A DNA stretch of 64,000 nucleotides from CAWHJB01 sp963698715 (lineage in GTDB: Bacteria > Chloroflexota > Anaerolineae > Anaerolineales > UBA4823), in NCBI GenBank assembly GCA_963698715.1, contig CAVORW010000004.1, positions 62,001 through 126,000 on the forward strand. The letters run 5' to 3'. Shown here in pieces: positions 19,379 through 27,520 of the stretch; the stretch's first letter is position 1; every line of letters begins with the position of its first letter. The notes under the pieces are model-generated. The model did no database searches. It saw only the letters and a program-made list of their open reading frames with translations, and was not told the origin of the DNA. A program made the position numbers and the translations under genes.

Positions 19379-19428
19379 TCGAAACGCTTCGACAAATCCA
19401 TAATACATCGAGGCGTTTCGATTGTCAA
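19379..19428 (-). promoter_or_regulatory. Glycan-operon promoter with two LacI-type operators
   Basis: The minus strand has TTGACA (19423-19428), a 17-base spacer and TATTAT (19400-19405). Two 14-bp near-palindromes with a central CG lie on it: TCGAAACGCCTCGA in the spacer (19408-19421) and TCGAAGCGTTTCGA around the expected transcript start (19379-19392). Their centres are 29 bp apart, close to three helical turns. This is the arrangement expected for repression by the LacI-type protein encoded two genes downstream. Confidence 0.85.
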
Positions 19429-19465
19429 GTCTGATCACAGTGATACTACATCAAGGAGAATGCGA

Positions 19466-19684
19466 TCAACTTATCCTTCTCGATATTTCAACATCACCAG
19501 GTGGATGACTTGCTAAATACAACCATTTCTCTACCCCGGTCATATAACTTCGCCCCAGGTATTGAATATTGTACCCAGCAAACTCAGCAGTAGCATGCAC
19601 GGTGATGTGGCGGTTGACGAGAATACTACCAGTATTAGATTGTTGAGAATTATTTGGGGAATTAACAGAAATCATCCCGACCAC
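19466..19684 (-). pseudogene. Degenerate helix-turn-helix gene relic
   Basis: A minus-strand frame reads VNRHITVHATAEFAGYNIQY and then loses family likeness. The block ITVxAxAExAGYNxQYL resembles excisionase- or MerR-like helix-turn-helix starts that open many integrase and transposase accessory proteins. It lies next to tRNA-like repeat sequence. I treat it as a relic rather than a gene because there is no convincing ribosome site and the frame overlaps the neighbouring relic. Confidence 0.3.
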
Positions 19685-19815
19685 TCCAAACGTTTTCGGG
19701 CAATTCTTCTAATTTCTTTCGCTGCTCAAATCGCAACATTTCAAAGAATTGCTCGACACCTATTTGGTGCGGTTCGGGATAAATCCTGTACCGTAGCGGG
19801 GCCAGGACTCGAACC
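19662..19815 (-). repeat. Relic repeat copy A2 (tRNA-like 3' end plus coding-like tail)
   Basis: On the minus strand this copy starts with a tRNA-like T-arm and acceptor end (GGTTCGAGTCC then GGCCCCGC). About 40 bases later comes a frame VEQFFEMLRFEQRKKLEEL that ends at TAA 19662. The same order and the same peptide pattern occur at 32198-32345 and 32364-32505. The three differ mostly at synonymous positions, so the tail was once coding. Confidence 0.55.
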
Positions 19816-19832
19816 TTCTTGATAAGTGGATA

Positions 19833-20100
19833 ACCACCTACGAAGATTCGAACTCTAAAAATCACAAAAAGAATACTTTGGCCTAAGATTTTCCACGAAT
19901 TTGTTGGTTATGCAATACAAGCAAACCATTTTGTATAGAAAATTGAATCAAAAAAGCCACCTGAATTCATCAAGTGGCCTTTTGATGGCGAGTGCCCCTA
20001 CGGTGATCTGTTCCGAACTCCGCATAAAGAGAAAACGTCACTTCAAGATTACGTTTTGAATGATAATTTTGAACTCGAAAATCGTCAAGGAACGCTCGCG
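19833..20100 (-). repeat. Diverged repeat block A (partner of 28632-28890)
   Basis: This block shares with 28632-28890, in the same order and orientation: a 23-base identical piece at 19833-19855, a terminator-like GCCAC/GTGGC hairpin with T-run, and a 22-base identical piece at 19981-20002. Both also share a coding-like segment (minus strand, N/K-L-x-VTFSL). The two blocks flank the 8.5-kb stretch that holds the MalT-like regulator and its neighbours. A read of the minus strand shows LDDFRVQNYHSKRNLEVTFS, again a gene relic. Confidence 0.6.
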
Positions 20101-20377
20101 TTACCTATCTTTCGATTCGAGATTGGGATCTTTAGGTTATGAGCAATGATCCTGAATCCGTGCGATTTGTGTAGCGGGTTCTGCAAACACTTGCACCTGC
20201 TGCAAGTGTAGGTGTCAGCCAAACCGACGAACGCTGGTTCTTGCTTGCCCGCCACGCAGCGGTAGTTGATCGATGTGCATATAGAAGCCCTTTTACGTTG
20301 ATTCGTCAAAGCTTTTTTTGCGGTATTGTTCGTTTTTATCGCTATTTGAATTTTAGGATGTGCTGTATACTTGATCC
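20101..20377. other. Spacer before the MalT-like gene
   Basis: I see no gene here. A minus-strand frame through it has cysteines (CSRCKCLQNP) but no start site or family likeness, so I leave it out. The promoter of the MalT-like gene should lie here, but no clear boxes or ribosome site are visible. Confidence 0.35.
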
Positions 20378-23083
20378 ATGCCCACGCCAATTTTAGCCAC
20401 CAAGCTCTATATCCCCCCACCTCGACCTAAAATCGTGCTCCGCCCTCACCTGATCGAGCGGCTGAACGAGGGTCTCTCTTCGGGAAATAAGCTGACCCTC
20501 ATTTCTGCCTCCGCTGGCTTTGGCAAGACCACGCTGGTCAGCGAATGGGTTGTCGGGTGCGCGCTACCGGTCGCCTGGCTGTCGCTGGACAAAGGGGACA
20601 ATGATCCAGCGCGGTTCATATCATACCTGGTAAAAGCGTTGCAGACGATCCAGGCGGGAATTGGCGAGGGGCTGCTGGCTGCGCTCCAATCCCCTCAGCC
20701 ACTGCAGATCGAAACCATTTTGACCACCCTGCTCAACGAGATTTCCACCATCCCTGAGAACCCTTCGACAGGCTCAGGACAGAGCTTTCTACTCGTCCTG
20801 GATGACTACCACTCGATCGATTCCCAACCGGTCGATCAATCCCTGGCTTTCCTAGTGGAACACCAGCCGGCGCAGATGCACCTGCTCATCGCCACCCGTG
20901 AAGATCCAGCACTGCCCCTGGCTCGCATGCGCGCCCGGGGCCAACTGACCGAACTGCGCGCCGCCGACTTACGCTTTACCCCCGCCGAGGCCGCCGAATT
21001 TCTCAACCAGACGATGGGACTGGACCTCTCATCAGAAAGCATAGACGCACTGGAAACACGGACGGAGGGTTGGATTGCCGGGCTGCAAATGGCCGCCCTT
21101 GCCCTGCAAGGGACGCTTTCCATGCAAGGGCATCAAGATACCACCAGTTTCATCCAATCTTTCACCGGCAGCCATCATTTCGTGCTGGACTACCTGATGG
21201 AAGAAGTCCTACAGCAGCAATCCGAAAGCGTCCAGACTTTCCTGCTGCGCACATCGATCCTTGAGCGCATGTGCGGCTCCCTTTGTGACGCTGTTCTACT
21301 AAACTCATCTGCTTCCGGGCAGGAAACGGTCTCCGCACAGGAGACTTTGGAATATCTCGAACATGCCAACCTGTTTATCGTCCCCCTGGATGACGAGCGG
21401 CGTTGGTACCGCTATCACCATCTCTTTGCTGAATTGCTGCGGCAGCGTTTGCAGCAAAACGCATCTTCAGAGAATAAAGAGGGAGGCGTGGCCGAATACC
21501 ACATCCGTGCCAGCCAGTGGTATGAAGACAATGGCCTGGAATTTGAGGCGTTTCACCATGCGGCTGCTGCCAATGATGTTGAGCGCGCCTCGCGTCTGAT
21601 TCAAGGAAAGGGGATGCCCCTGCACGTTCGTGGCGCGCTGGTCCCTGTACTGAACTGGCTGGAGTCGCTGCCTACGACAGCACTGGATAAAAGACCCATG
21701 TTATGGGTGATGTATGCCGGGGCATTAACAACTTCTGGTCAAACGACCGGTGTCGAACAAAAACTTAAGGCGGCTGAAGCCGCTCTGCAAGGTGCCGAGC
21801 TAGACATCGATACCCGCGACATTTTAGGACGTATTGCCAACAACCGAGCTACCCTGGCTTTCATCCAGTACCAGACAGATACAGCCATTGTTCAGGCACT
21901 CCGTGCTCTGGAGTATTTGCGCCCCGATAATCTGCCTGTCCGCAATATAAGTACATGGGCGTTGGGTGCTGCCTACCAACAAAAAGGAGACCGTAGTGCG
22001 GCCAGATGGGCTCTTACTGAAGCCATATCCATCAGCCAGACGATCGGACATACCTTCGTCACCAAATTGGCCACACTCGGTCTTGGTAGAGTGCAGGAAT
22101 CAGAAAACCAACTCTACCTGGCGGCCGAGACCTACCAGCGTGTTCTGCAACTGTATGGTGATTATCCGCTGCCGAATGCCTGTGAAGCATATCTTGGCCT
22201 GGCCCGTATCTATTACGAATGGAACGACCTGGATGCTGCTGAACAGCACGGGCAGCAGGGCCTCCGACTGGCGCAGCAGTGGGATCGCGTTATTGACAGA
22301 TTCATTGTTTGCGAGGTGTTTCTTGCCCTCCTGAAACTGGCGAGGGGGGACGTAGCCGGCGCAGCCGCTATGTTAGCGGTGACCGAGCAGTCCGTGTGCC
22401 AGCATAACTTTGTGCATCGGATAGCAGAGGTCACTGCTGCACAAGTGCTTGTTCTGCTTCGCCAAGGCGATTTGGCAGCGGCCACTCATCTCGCGCAGAC
22501 GCATGAGCTTCCCTTTAGCCAGACTCGGGTATATCTGGCCCAGGGAGACGCCCCCACAGCATTGGTGGGGCTGGAGCCATTGCGCCAGCAGATAGAAGTA
22601 AAAGGATGGGCTGATGAACTGCTCAAGGTGATGGTTCTGCAGACGGTCGCTCTACACGCACAGGGTGAAAAGGAAAAGGCAGTGCAACTGTTGGGCGAGG
22701 TGCTGGCGTTGGCAAAGCCGGGCGGCTTTATCCGTATCTTTGTTGACGAAGGTGCCCCAATGGCTCAACTATTGCTCGAAGCAGCTTCTCATGGGATTAT
22801 GCCGGACTATGTAAGTAAATTACTTGCTGCATTTGAAGAGACGACAAAGGACGGAGGACGAACGGCTAAACCTTCTCCATCGACATTGATAGAGCCTTTG
22901 AGCCAACGCGAGCTGGAAGTGCTCAAGCTGCTCCGCGGCGAATTAAGCGGCCCAGAAATTGCCCAACAACTGATTGTGTCGCTCAATACCTTGCGCACCC
23001 ACACCAAAAACATTTTCAACAAACTGGGGGTCAACAACCGCCGGGCGGCTGTCCGCCGCGCTGATGAACTCGATTTATTCTAG
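20378..23083 (+). CDS. MalT-like LuxR family STAND regulator
   Basis: A 901-residue ATP-dependent transcription factor. The N-terminal STAND NTPase has Walker A SASAGFGKTTLVSEW (about 43-57) and Walker B FLLVLDDYH (about 137-145). A helical winged-helix part (about 270-370, RWYRYHHLFAELLRQRL) is followed by TPR-like helices to about 830 (for example CEAYLGLARIYYEWNDLD). A LuxR HTH closes the protein at 838-901 (SQRELEVLKLLRGELSGPEI, LNTLRTHTKNIFNKLGV). This is the MalT layout: ligand binding to the TPR part drives ATP-dependent oligomerisation and activation. An in-frame repeat, PSTGSGQS at about 129-136, interrupts the loop before Walker B. Probable targets are the small genes downstream. 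A good ribosome site is not visible. Confidence 0.9.
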   Translation: MPTPILATKLYIPPPRPKIVLRPHLIERLNEGLSSGNKLTLISASAGFGKTTLVSEWVVGCALPVAWLSLDKGDNDPARFISYLVKALQTIQAGIGEGLLAALQSPQPLQIETILTTLLNEISTIPENPSTGSGQSFLLVLDDYHSIDSQPVDQSLAFLVEHQPAQMHLLIATREDPALPLARMRARGQLTELRAADLRFTPAEAAEFLNQTMGLDLSSESIDALETRTEGWIAGLQMAALALQGTLSMQGHQDTTSFIQSFTGSHHFVLDYLMEEVLQQQSESVQTFLLRTSILERMCGSLCDAVLLNSSASGQETVSAQETLEYLEHANLFIVPLDDERRWYRYHHLFAELLRQRLQQNASSENKEGGVAEYHIRASQWYEDNGLEFEAFHHAAAANDVERASRLIQGKGMPLHVRGALVPVLNWLESLPTTALDKRPMLWVMYAGALTTSGQTTGVEQKLKAAEAALQGAELDIDTRDILGRIANNRATLAFIQYQTDTAIVQALRALEYLRPDNLPVRNISTWALGAAYQQKGDRSAARWALTEAISISQTIGHTFVTKLATLGLGRVQESENQLYLAAETYQRVLQLYGDYPLPNACEAYLGLARIYYEWNDLDAAEQHGQQGLRLAQQWDRVIDRFIVCEVFLALLKLARGDVAGAAAMLAVTEQSVCQHNFVHRIAEVTAAQVLVLLRQGDLAAATHLAQTHELPFSQTRVYLAQGDAPTALVGLEPLRQQIEVKGWADELLKVMVLQTVALHAQGEKEKAVQLLGEVLALAKPGGFIRIFVDEGAPMAQLLLEAASHGIMPDYVSKLLAAFEETTKDGGRTAKPSPSTLIEPLSQRELEVLKLLRGELSGPEIAQQLIVSLNTLRTHTKNIFNKLGVNNRRAAVRRADELDLF
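20761..20782 (+). repeat. Short interspersed repeat inserted in frame in the MalT-like gene
   Basis: The stretch CTTCGACAGGCTCAGGACAG within 20761-20782 matches a short sequence I know as a frequent dispersed repeat in Chloroflexota and other genomes. Here it adds about eight codons (STGSGQS and flanks) just before the Walker B strand, in a loop that relatives keep short. The protein frame stays open. Confidence 0.55.
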
Positions 23084-23103
23084 CTGACCAGAAACCACCA
23101 ATC

Positions 23104-23147
23104 CCGGCCCCGACAGGTGTGCTCAAACCACCTGCCCGGGCTTTTTT
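23104..23147 (+). terminator. Rho-independent terminator of the MalT-like gene
   Basis: A stem built from CAGGTG and CACCTG, extended by CCCG/CGGG pairing with one interruption, is followed by seven T residues (GGGCTTTTTTT). It lies 20 bases after the stop codon. Confidence 0.8.
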
Positions 23148-23260
23148 TGTTTTCCACCAGCAATCACCACATCAATCACATCATGTGGTGATGACGCATC
23201 CCCACATCGGGCGGTATCCTTTCGGCAGATAAACAACGAAAGGAAAACGCGAGGCGCAGG

Positions 23261-23533
23261 ATGAGTGACAAACAAACATTCTACAAAAAACATAAACAGC
23301 ATCAGTGCTATGAAATCCGCATCAAGGGACACCTGGATGACCGGTGGTCCGAATGGTTTGAGGGTCTGACCATCACGCTGGAAGAGGATGGCAACACGCT
23401 TCTTACTGGCCCGGTAGTTGACCAGGCCGCCTTGCATGGCTTGCTCAAAAAAGTGCGTGATCTGGGCATGCCATTGCTCTCGGTTTGTCCTCTCGATCCA
23501 GGCCAGACGGATTCGTCAGACGTCAAATCGTAA
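23261..23533 (+). CDS. Small conserved protein next to LuxR-STAND gene
   Basis: A 90-residue soluble protein with no known domain name. It reads YEIRIKGHLDDRWSEWFEGL, then a short beta strand, then LLTGPVVDQAALHGLLKKVR and GMPLLSV. I have the impression of many near-identical short proteins beside large LuxR or transporter genes in Chloroflexota, with no assigned function. The predicted order is beta strands around an amphipathic helix that could bind a partner. The start has AGGCGCAGG just upstream. It has its own spacer after the MalT terminator, so it is probably a separate transcript. Confidence 0.8.
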   Translation: MSDKQTFYKKHKQHQCYEIRIKGHLDDRWSEWFEGLTITLEEDGNTLLTGPVVDQAALHGLLKKVRDLGMPLLSVCPLDPGQTDSSDVKS

Positions 23534-23677
23534 ATGGATAAAAGCTTGGATAGGAGGTTTGCCTTTGAAAATATTTCCAGCCCATTTCAACCCCTGATAA
23601 CCGGGTGGCAACCACAATTTTATGCAAGTCCAATTCAATGAAACTTATACATATCGTTCAAAAAAGGAGTAATAAAA

Positions 23678-24082
23678 ATGAATACAAGTTTCACTAAAAA
23701 GGTAGATACCAAAGTCCTGCTCTCCACCCTGTGGATCGTGGTCATGATCAACATGCTGAAAGCGGACATCCTTTCGCTGTTCATCCCCGGCTCGACGGAT
23801 GAAGTGGCGAAAACCGCTGCCAGCACGGGTGCCTCCATCCACCAACTGATGCTGGGTGCCGCGATCATCGGGCAGCTCGCCATTGCCATGATCATCCTGT
23901 CACGCGTGTTGAAGTACAGTCTCAACCGCTGGGTCAATATCGTGGTCAGCCTCGTCATCACTGCCTATATCTGGGGTGGTATGGCATCGTATCCCCACTA
24001 CATTTTCATTGCCACGGTCGAGACCCTCTGTCTGTTGCTGATCGTCTGGTTTGCATGGACGTGGCGCAACGTTGAAGCCTAA
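23678..24082 (+). CDS. DUF6326 family membrane protein
   Basis: A 134-residue protein with four hydrophobic helices (about 16-35, 58-78, 88-108, 112-130). It opens KVDTKVLLSTLWIVVMINML, which is the DUF6326 pattern: a short TM1 with MxNMLxADIL followed by a periplasmic loop (SLFIPGSTDEV). Function is unknown. AAAAGGAGTAATAAAA precedes the ATG. It is the first of four small membrane-protein genes that share direction and similar strong ribosome sites. Confidence 0.8.
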   Translation: MNTSFTKKVDTKVLLSTLWIVVMINMLKADILSLFIPGSTDEVAKTAASTGASIHQLMLGAAIIGQLAIAMIILSRVLKYSLNRWVNIVVSLVITAYIWGGMASYPHYIFIATVETLCLLLIVWFAWTWRNVEA

Positions 24083-24108
24083 CCTATTCAAAATACAAGG
24101 AGATAAAA

Positions 24109-24306
24109 ATGAACATTAAGAAACTGGTTGTCGAATTTGGTACCACGTTCGCAGTAACCCTGGTGACTGTCGCGCTTGTGACGTTCCTATGGAACCTCAT
24201 CGGGCATGGAGAAAGCACTGTAGAATGGGAAACCTCATTCCGTTTTGCGATCATGTTCGGCATCATCTTGACCTGGGTAAAGTCAAGGGAAACCAAAGAA
24301 AAGTAG
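24109..24306 (+). CDS. Small two-helix membrane protein
   Basis: A 65-residue protein with two hydrophobic helices (about 10-30 and 44-58) and a charged loop (GHGESTVEWETS). I do not recognise a family. ACAAGGAGATAAAA lies just before the ATG, and the gene starts 26 bases after the DUF6326 stop, so they are probably co-transcribed. The C-terminal tail KSRETKEK is basic and acidic, which suggests a cytoplasmic end. Confidence 0.7.
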   Translation: MNIKKLVVEFGTTFAVTLVTVALVTFLWNLIGHGESTVEWETSFRFAIMFGIILTWVKSRETKEK

Positions 24307-24363
24307 ATATTCCAACTGGCGCAATCTAAAACCCATCCATATCATTCAAAAAAGGAGTTACAC

Positions 24364-25023
24364 ATGAAAACCCTGCAGAAATCTGGCGGTTTCGCCGCCC
24401 TGTACCTGGCAGTTGCCTACCTGATCGGAATGACCATCTTTCTCGTTGTTCTGGACTACCCCAGCATCACCGACCCGGCCCAAAAGGTGGCCCTGCTCGT
24501 CGAAATGCAGATGGTCACCTTTGCGACCAACCTGCTCATGTACGTGTTCTTTGGCATTTTTCTGATCGTCCTGTCGCTGGCGTTGTACGACCGCTTGAAA
24601 TCCGACGCACCGGCCATTATGCAGGTGGCAACCGTAATCGGGATCATCTGGGCTGGCTCGTTGATCGCCAGCGGCATGGTCGCGAATGCCGGGATCGCCC
24701 CTGTCGTCGCGCTGTATGCCAAAGACCCGGCCCAGGCTGCGTTGACCTGGCAGGGATTTGAGACCGTAGCAAGCGGGTTAGGCAACGGCAACGGCGAAAT
24801 CCTGGGCGGACTTTGGACACTGCTGGTCAGCCTGGCCGCACTGCGGGCTGGCGGACTTCCCAAAAGCTTGAATATCCTCGGTTTGTTGGTTGGCGCGGTG
24901 GGCATCATCACCATTCTCCCGGGGTTGATCGACCTGGTCGGAATTTTTGCCTTGAGCCAGGTCATCTGGTTCGTCTGGCTGGGGATTATCCTTTTGCGCA
25001 ACAACCCAAGCCGAACAGCATAA
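24364..25023 (+). CDS. DUF4386-like polytopic membrane protein
   Basis: A 219-residue membrane protein with about six helices. The layout, a first helix after GGFAALYLAVAYLIGM, a NLLMYVFFGIFLIVLSLALYDRL block and a C-terminal LPGLIDLVGIFALSQVIWFVWLG, resembles DUF4386 proteins. No enzyme motif is visible. AAAGGAGTTACAC is at the start. Its position 57 bases after the previous gene and its similar ribosome site suggest one operon. The function is unknown; an immunity-, sensor- or stress-linked membrane role would be a guess. Confidence 0.7.
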   Translation: MKTLQKSGGFAALYLAVAYLIGMTIFLVVLDYPSITDPAQKVALLVEMQMVTFATNLLMYVFFGIFLIVLSLALYDRLKSDAPAIMQVATVIGIIWAGSLIASGMVANAGIAPVVALYAKDPAQAALTWQGFETVASGLGNGNGEILGGLWTLLVSLAALRAGGLPKSLNILGLLVGAVGIITILPGLIDLVGIFALSQVIWFVWLGIILLRNNPSRTA

Positions 25024-25140
25024 TACCAACAGCCTTTTCGACCTCAAGTTTCAATAGCAAACAAGGGTATTGGAGAGGTTGAGAGTCAACCTCTCCAATT
25101 TTGAAAAGTAAAAAACAATGACATAAAAAGGAGAGAAAAA

Positions 25141-25803
25141 ATGAATAAAGCAAAACAATTTGGAGAAACAGTGGAAGGTTATAACATCCCGGTTTTAAAC
25201 GAGCGGGAAATAAGAGCCTCGGCAGGAATACTATATTTTTTTATGTTCCTGGCCTGGATGCTGGTCATCTTCCAAGAGAGTTTTTTCCTGATCAAGTTTG
25301 TCAACACGATTTTCCTGACAGATTTCGTCATCCGGGTAGTGATCAGTCCCAGGTTTTCGCCTTCATTGATCATAGGGCGCTTGATCGTTGGTAATCAAAC
25401 CCCCGAATATGTCGGTGCAGCCCCAAAAAAGTTTGCCTGGACGATCGGGCTGGTGCTGGCCAGCATCATGTTCCTGCTGCTGGTGGTCCTGAATACATAC
25501 AGCATCTTTACCGGGCTCATCTGCCAGATCTGCCTGATATTCTTATTCTTTGAAGCTGTATTCGGCATTTGCTTGGGATGCAAATTTTATCCATTGTTCC
25601 ATAAAGAAAAAACGCAATACTGCCCGGGTGAAATTTGTGAGGTAAAGGCCAAGCAGGAGATCCAGAAAACGTCGTACCTGCAAAAAGGCGTTGTGATCGC
25701 GTATGTTGTGTTTGGCATCGCAGCCGCCATCCTGTTTTCCGCCAGGTTCAGCGCCACACCGACCGACCTGTGGGTGATCGTGAAGTCTGCTATTTCACTA
25801 TAA
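25141..25803 (+). CDS. DUF4395-like membrane protein
   Basis: A 220-residue protein with about five helices. It starts with a conserved soluble leader YNIPVLNEREIRASAGI and has RFSPSLIIGRLI and PEYVGAAPKKFAWTIGL, which I recognise as the DUF4395 pattern. A Cys-rich helix pair follows (GLICQICLIF, FGICLGCKFY), then CPGEIC. The six Cys in a membrane context suggest metal or thiol chemistry; DUF4395 is often found near thioredoxin-like or sulfur genes, which are not seen here. AGGAGAGAAAAA precedes the ATG. Confidence 0.75.
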   Translation: MNKAKQFGETVEGYNIPVLNEREIRASAGILYFFMFLAWMLVIFQESFFLIKFVNTIFLTDFVIRVVISPRFSPSLIIGRLIVGNQTPEYVGAAPKKFAWTIGLVLASIMFLLLVVLNTYSIFTGLICQICLIFLFFEAVFGICLGCKFYPLFHKEKTQYCPGEICEVKAKQEIQKTSYLQKGVVIAYVVFGIAAAILFSARFSATPTDLWVIVKSAISL

Positions 25804-25834
25804 GGTTTGTTTTCTACTGAAAGGAAAAATAACC

Positions 25835-25924
25835 ATGAAAGCGATTATATACACAAAATTTGGTCTGCCCGATGTTCTTCATCTTCGGGAGTCGAAAAAC
25901 CCACATCCGCCCACACTCCACTAA
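25835..25924 (+). pseudogene. Truncated copy of the dehydrogenase start
   Basis: A 29-codon frame, MKAIIYTKFGLPDVLHLRES then stop, is a diverged duplicate of the first 25 codons of the dehydrogenase that begins at 26537 (MKAIVYTKFGPPEVLQLQEV). It has its own AAGGAAAAATAACC ribosome site. Similarity ends near 25905, next to a CTAACG/CGTTAG inverted repeat. It marks where a segment with the GNAT gene was inserted or an older gene copy was lost. Confidence 0.75.
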
Positions 25925-25986
25925 CGCAAACCGTTAGGTTGACGCCTTCGGCGCATGAATATTGAAATGAAATACCAGGAGAAAAT

Positions 25987-26505
25987 ATGTTTATAGATAT
26001 TGAAACAAAGCGCTTGGTATTAAAGTGCATTGATCAAAGTGATAGGGAATTCATTTTTGAAGAATTCCAAAATGAATTCATAAACAGATATTTGTATGAC
26101 GAAGAGCCTATGACGGATATATCTCAAGCAGATGAATTAATTGATTTCTATACTATGGTTGAACCAAGAAAGCAAAAAAGATGGGTCTTAATTGATAAAA
26201 CTACAAAAACAAAACTTGGAACATGTGGTTATCATTTGTGGAATCCTGACAATAAAGAAGTAGAAATTGGTTTTGAGCTATTGGAACAATACAATGGCAA
26301 GGGCTATATGCTAGAAGCTATAGAAGCGATCATTGAATTTGCAAGACACAAAATGAAGGTAGAAAGAATAAATGCTATTGTATACATTGAAAATAAAAAC
26401 TGCATAAAACTCTTGACAAGGCTAAGATTTATTAAAGTGGGTGAAGAGGAAACTGAATTTCGAGGTCAAATATATCTTCATAATATATATGCATTGAAAA
26501 TATAA
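25987..26505 (+). CDS. GNAT family N-acetyltransferase (RimJ/RimL type)
   Basis: A 172-residue GNAT fold protein. Seen: the N-terminal TKRLVLKCIDQSDREFIFEE of RimJ/RimL-like members, the beta4/5 strands LGTCGYHLWNPDNKEVEIGF, the acetyl-CoA loop QYNGKGYMLEA (Q-x-x-G-x-G-like) and IENKNCIKLLTRLRFIKVGE. Such enzymes acetylate protein N-termini, aminoglycosides or small amines; the target is not predictable. The gene is much richer in A and T than its neighbours (frequent AAA, ATA, TTA codons), a sign of recent transfer, perhaps from a Firmicute. It sits between the truncated and the full copy of the dehydrogenase start, like an inserted cassette. Confidence 0.88.
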   Translation: MFIDIETKRLVLKCIDQSDREFIFEEFQNEFINRYLYDEEPMTDISQADELIDFYTMVEPRKQKRWVLIDKTTKTKLGTCGYHLWNPDNKEVEIGFELLEQYNGKGYMLEAIEAIIEFARHKMKVERINAIVYIENKNCIKLLTRLRFIKVGEEETEFRGQIYLHNIYALKI

Positions 26506-26536
26506 CCTAACTTAAAAAGTAATCCTGGAGGATGAT

Positions 26537-27520
26537 ATGAAAGCAATTGTATATACAAAATTTGGCCCACCCGAGGTTCTTCAACTTCAAGAGGTGGAAA
26601 AGCCCACCCCTAAAACGAATCAGGTGCTAATAAAAATATTTGCGACAACAGTCGTAAAAGAAGACCCCGACATGAGAGCTTCCGCAGGTTTTAATGGATT
26701 CCTGAAACCCAGAAATCCGATCCTGGGGCAGGAGCTGGCCGGAGAGATTGAAGTTATCGGCAAAGATGTGACCCGCTTCAAACCCGGAGACCAGGTATTT
26801 GGCTTCGACATGTTTGGCGCATATGCTGAATACAAATGTATGCCTGAAAACGGGGCGTTGGCCATAAAACCGGCCAATATAAGTTATGAGGAGGCGGCCA
26901 GTGTTCCGAATGGGGCATTAACCGCGCTGCCTTTCCTGAGAGATAAGGGCAAGATTCAGAGCGGACAAACTGTGCTGATCTATGGCGCTTCAGGATCGGT
27001 TGGCGCGGCGGCGGTACAACTGGCCAGGTACTACGGCGCGGAGGTGACCGGGGTATGCAGTACCACGAATTTGGAATGGGTCAAATCTTTGGGAACCGAC
27101 CAGGTGATCGATTACACCCAGGAGGATTTCACCCAAAATGGCAAGACCTATGATCTTATTTTTGACACAGTAGGCAAGCGTTCGTTTTCAGCGTGCAAAG
27201 GTTCGCTGACAGATGAAGGCACCTATCTTGCTACGGTTCCCACGCCGGTAATGATGCTTCAAGCGTTATGGACTGCAAAGAGTAAAGATAAAAAGGTAAG
27301 GTTTGCGGCTACGGGTTTGAGGCTGGCACGTGAGAAGATCAAGGATCTTGTCTTCCTCACAGAGTTGATTGAGGCGGGGAAGATGAAACCGGTCGTAGAC
27401 AGGTGCTATCCATTGGAACAGATGGCTGAGGCGCACCGCTATGTTGAGCAAGGGCATAAAAAAGGCAATGTCGTTATCACGGTAAGAATTACCCCTAAAA
27501 AACAAGGAGAGAAAAAATGA
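26537..27520 (+). CDS. NAD(P)-dependent quinone-oxidoreductase-like dehydrogenase
   Basis: A 327-residue medium-chain dehydrogenase/reductase of the zinc-independent quinone oxidoreductase branch. Seen: the GroES-like N-terminal half with LGQELAGEIEVIGKDVTRF and GDQVFGF, then the Rossmann half with VLIYGASGSVGAAAVQLAR (nucleotide loop) and GADVTG-like GAEVTGV. Zinc ligands of alcohol dehydrogenases are missing. It reduces quinones, enones or aldehydes using NADPH. TGGAGGATGAT is the ribosome site. Its stop overlaps the lipoprotein start by four bases (ATGA), so the two are coupled. Confidence 0.88.
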   Translation: MKAIVYTKFGPPEVLQLQEVEKPTPKTNQVLIKIFATTVVKEDPDMRASAGFNGFLKPRNPILGQELAGEIEVIGKDVTRFKPGDQVFGFDMFGAYAEYKCMPENGALAIKPANISYEEAASVPNGALTALPFLRDKGKIQSGQTVLIYGASGSVGAAAVQLARYYGAEVTGVCSTTNLEWVKSLGTDQVIDYTQEDFTQNGKTYDLIFDTVGKRSFSACKGSLTDEGTYLATVPTPVMMLQALWTAKSKDKKVRFAATGLRLAREKIKDLVFLTELIEAGKMKPVVDRCYPLEQMAEAHRYVEQGHKKGNVVITVRITPKKQGEKK

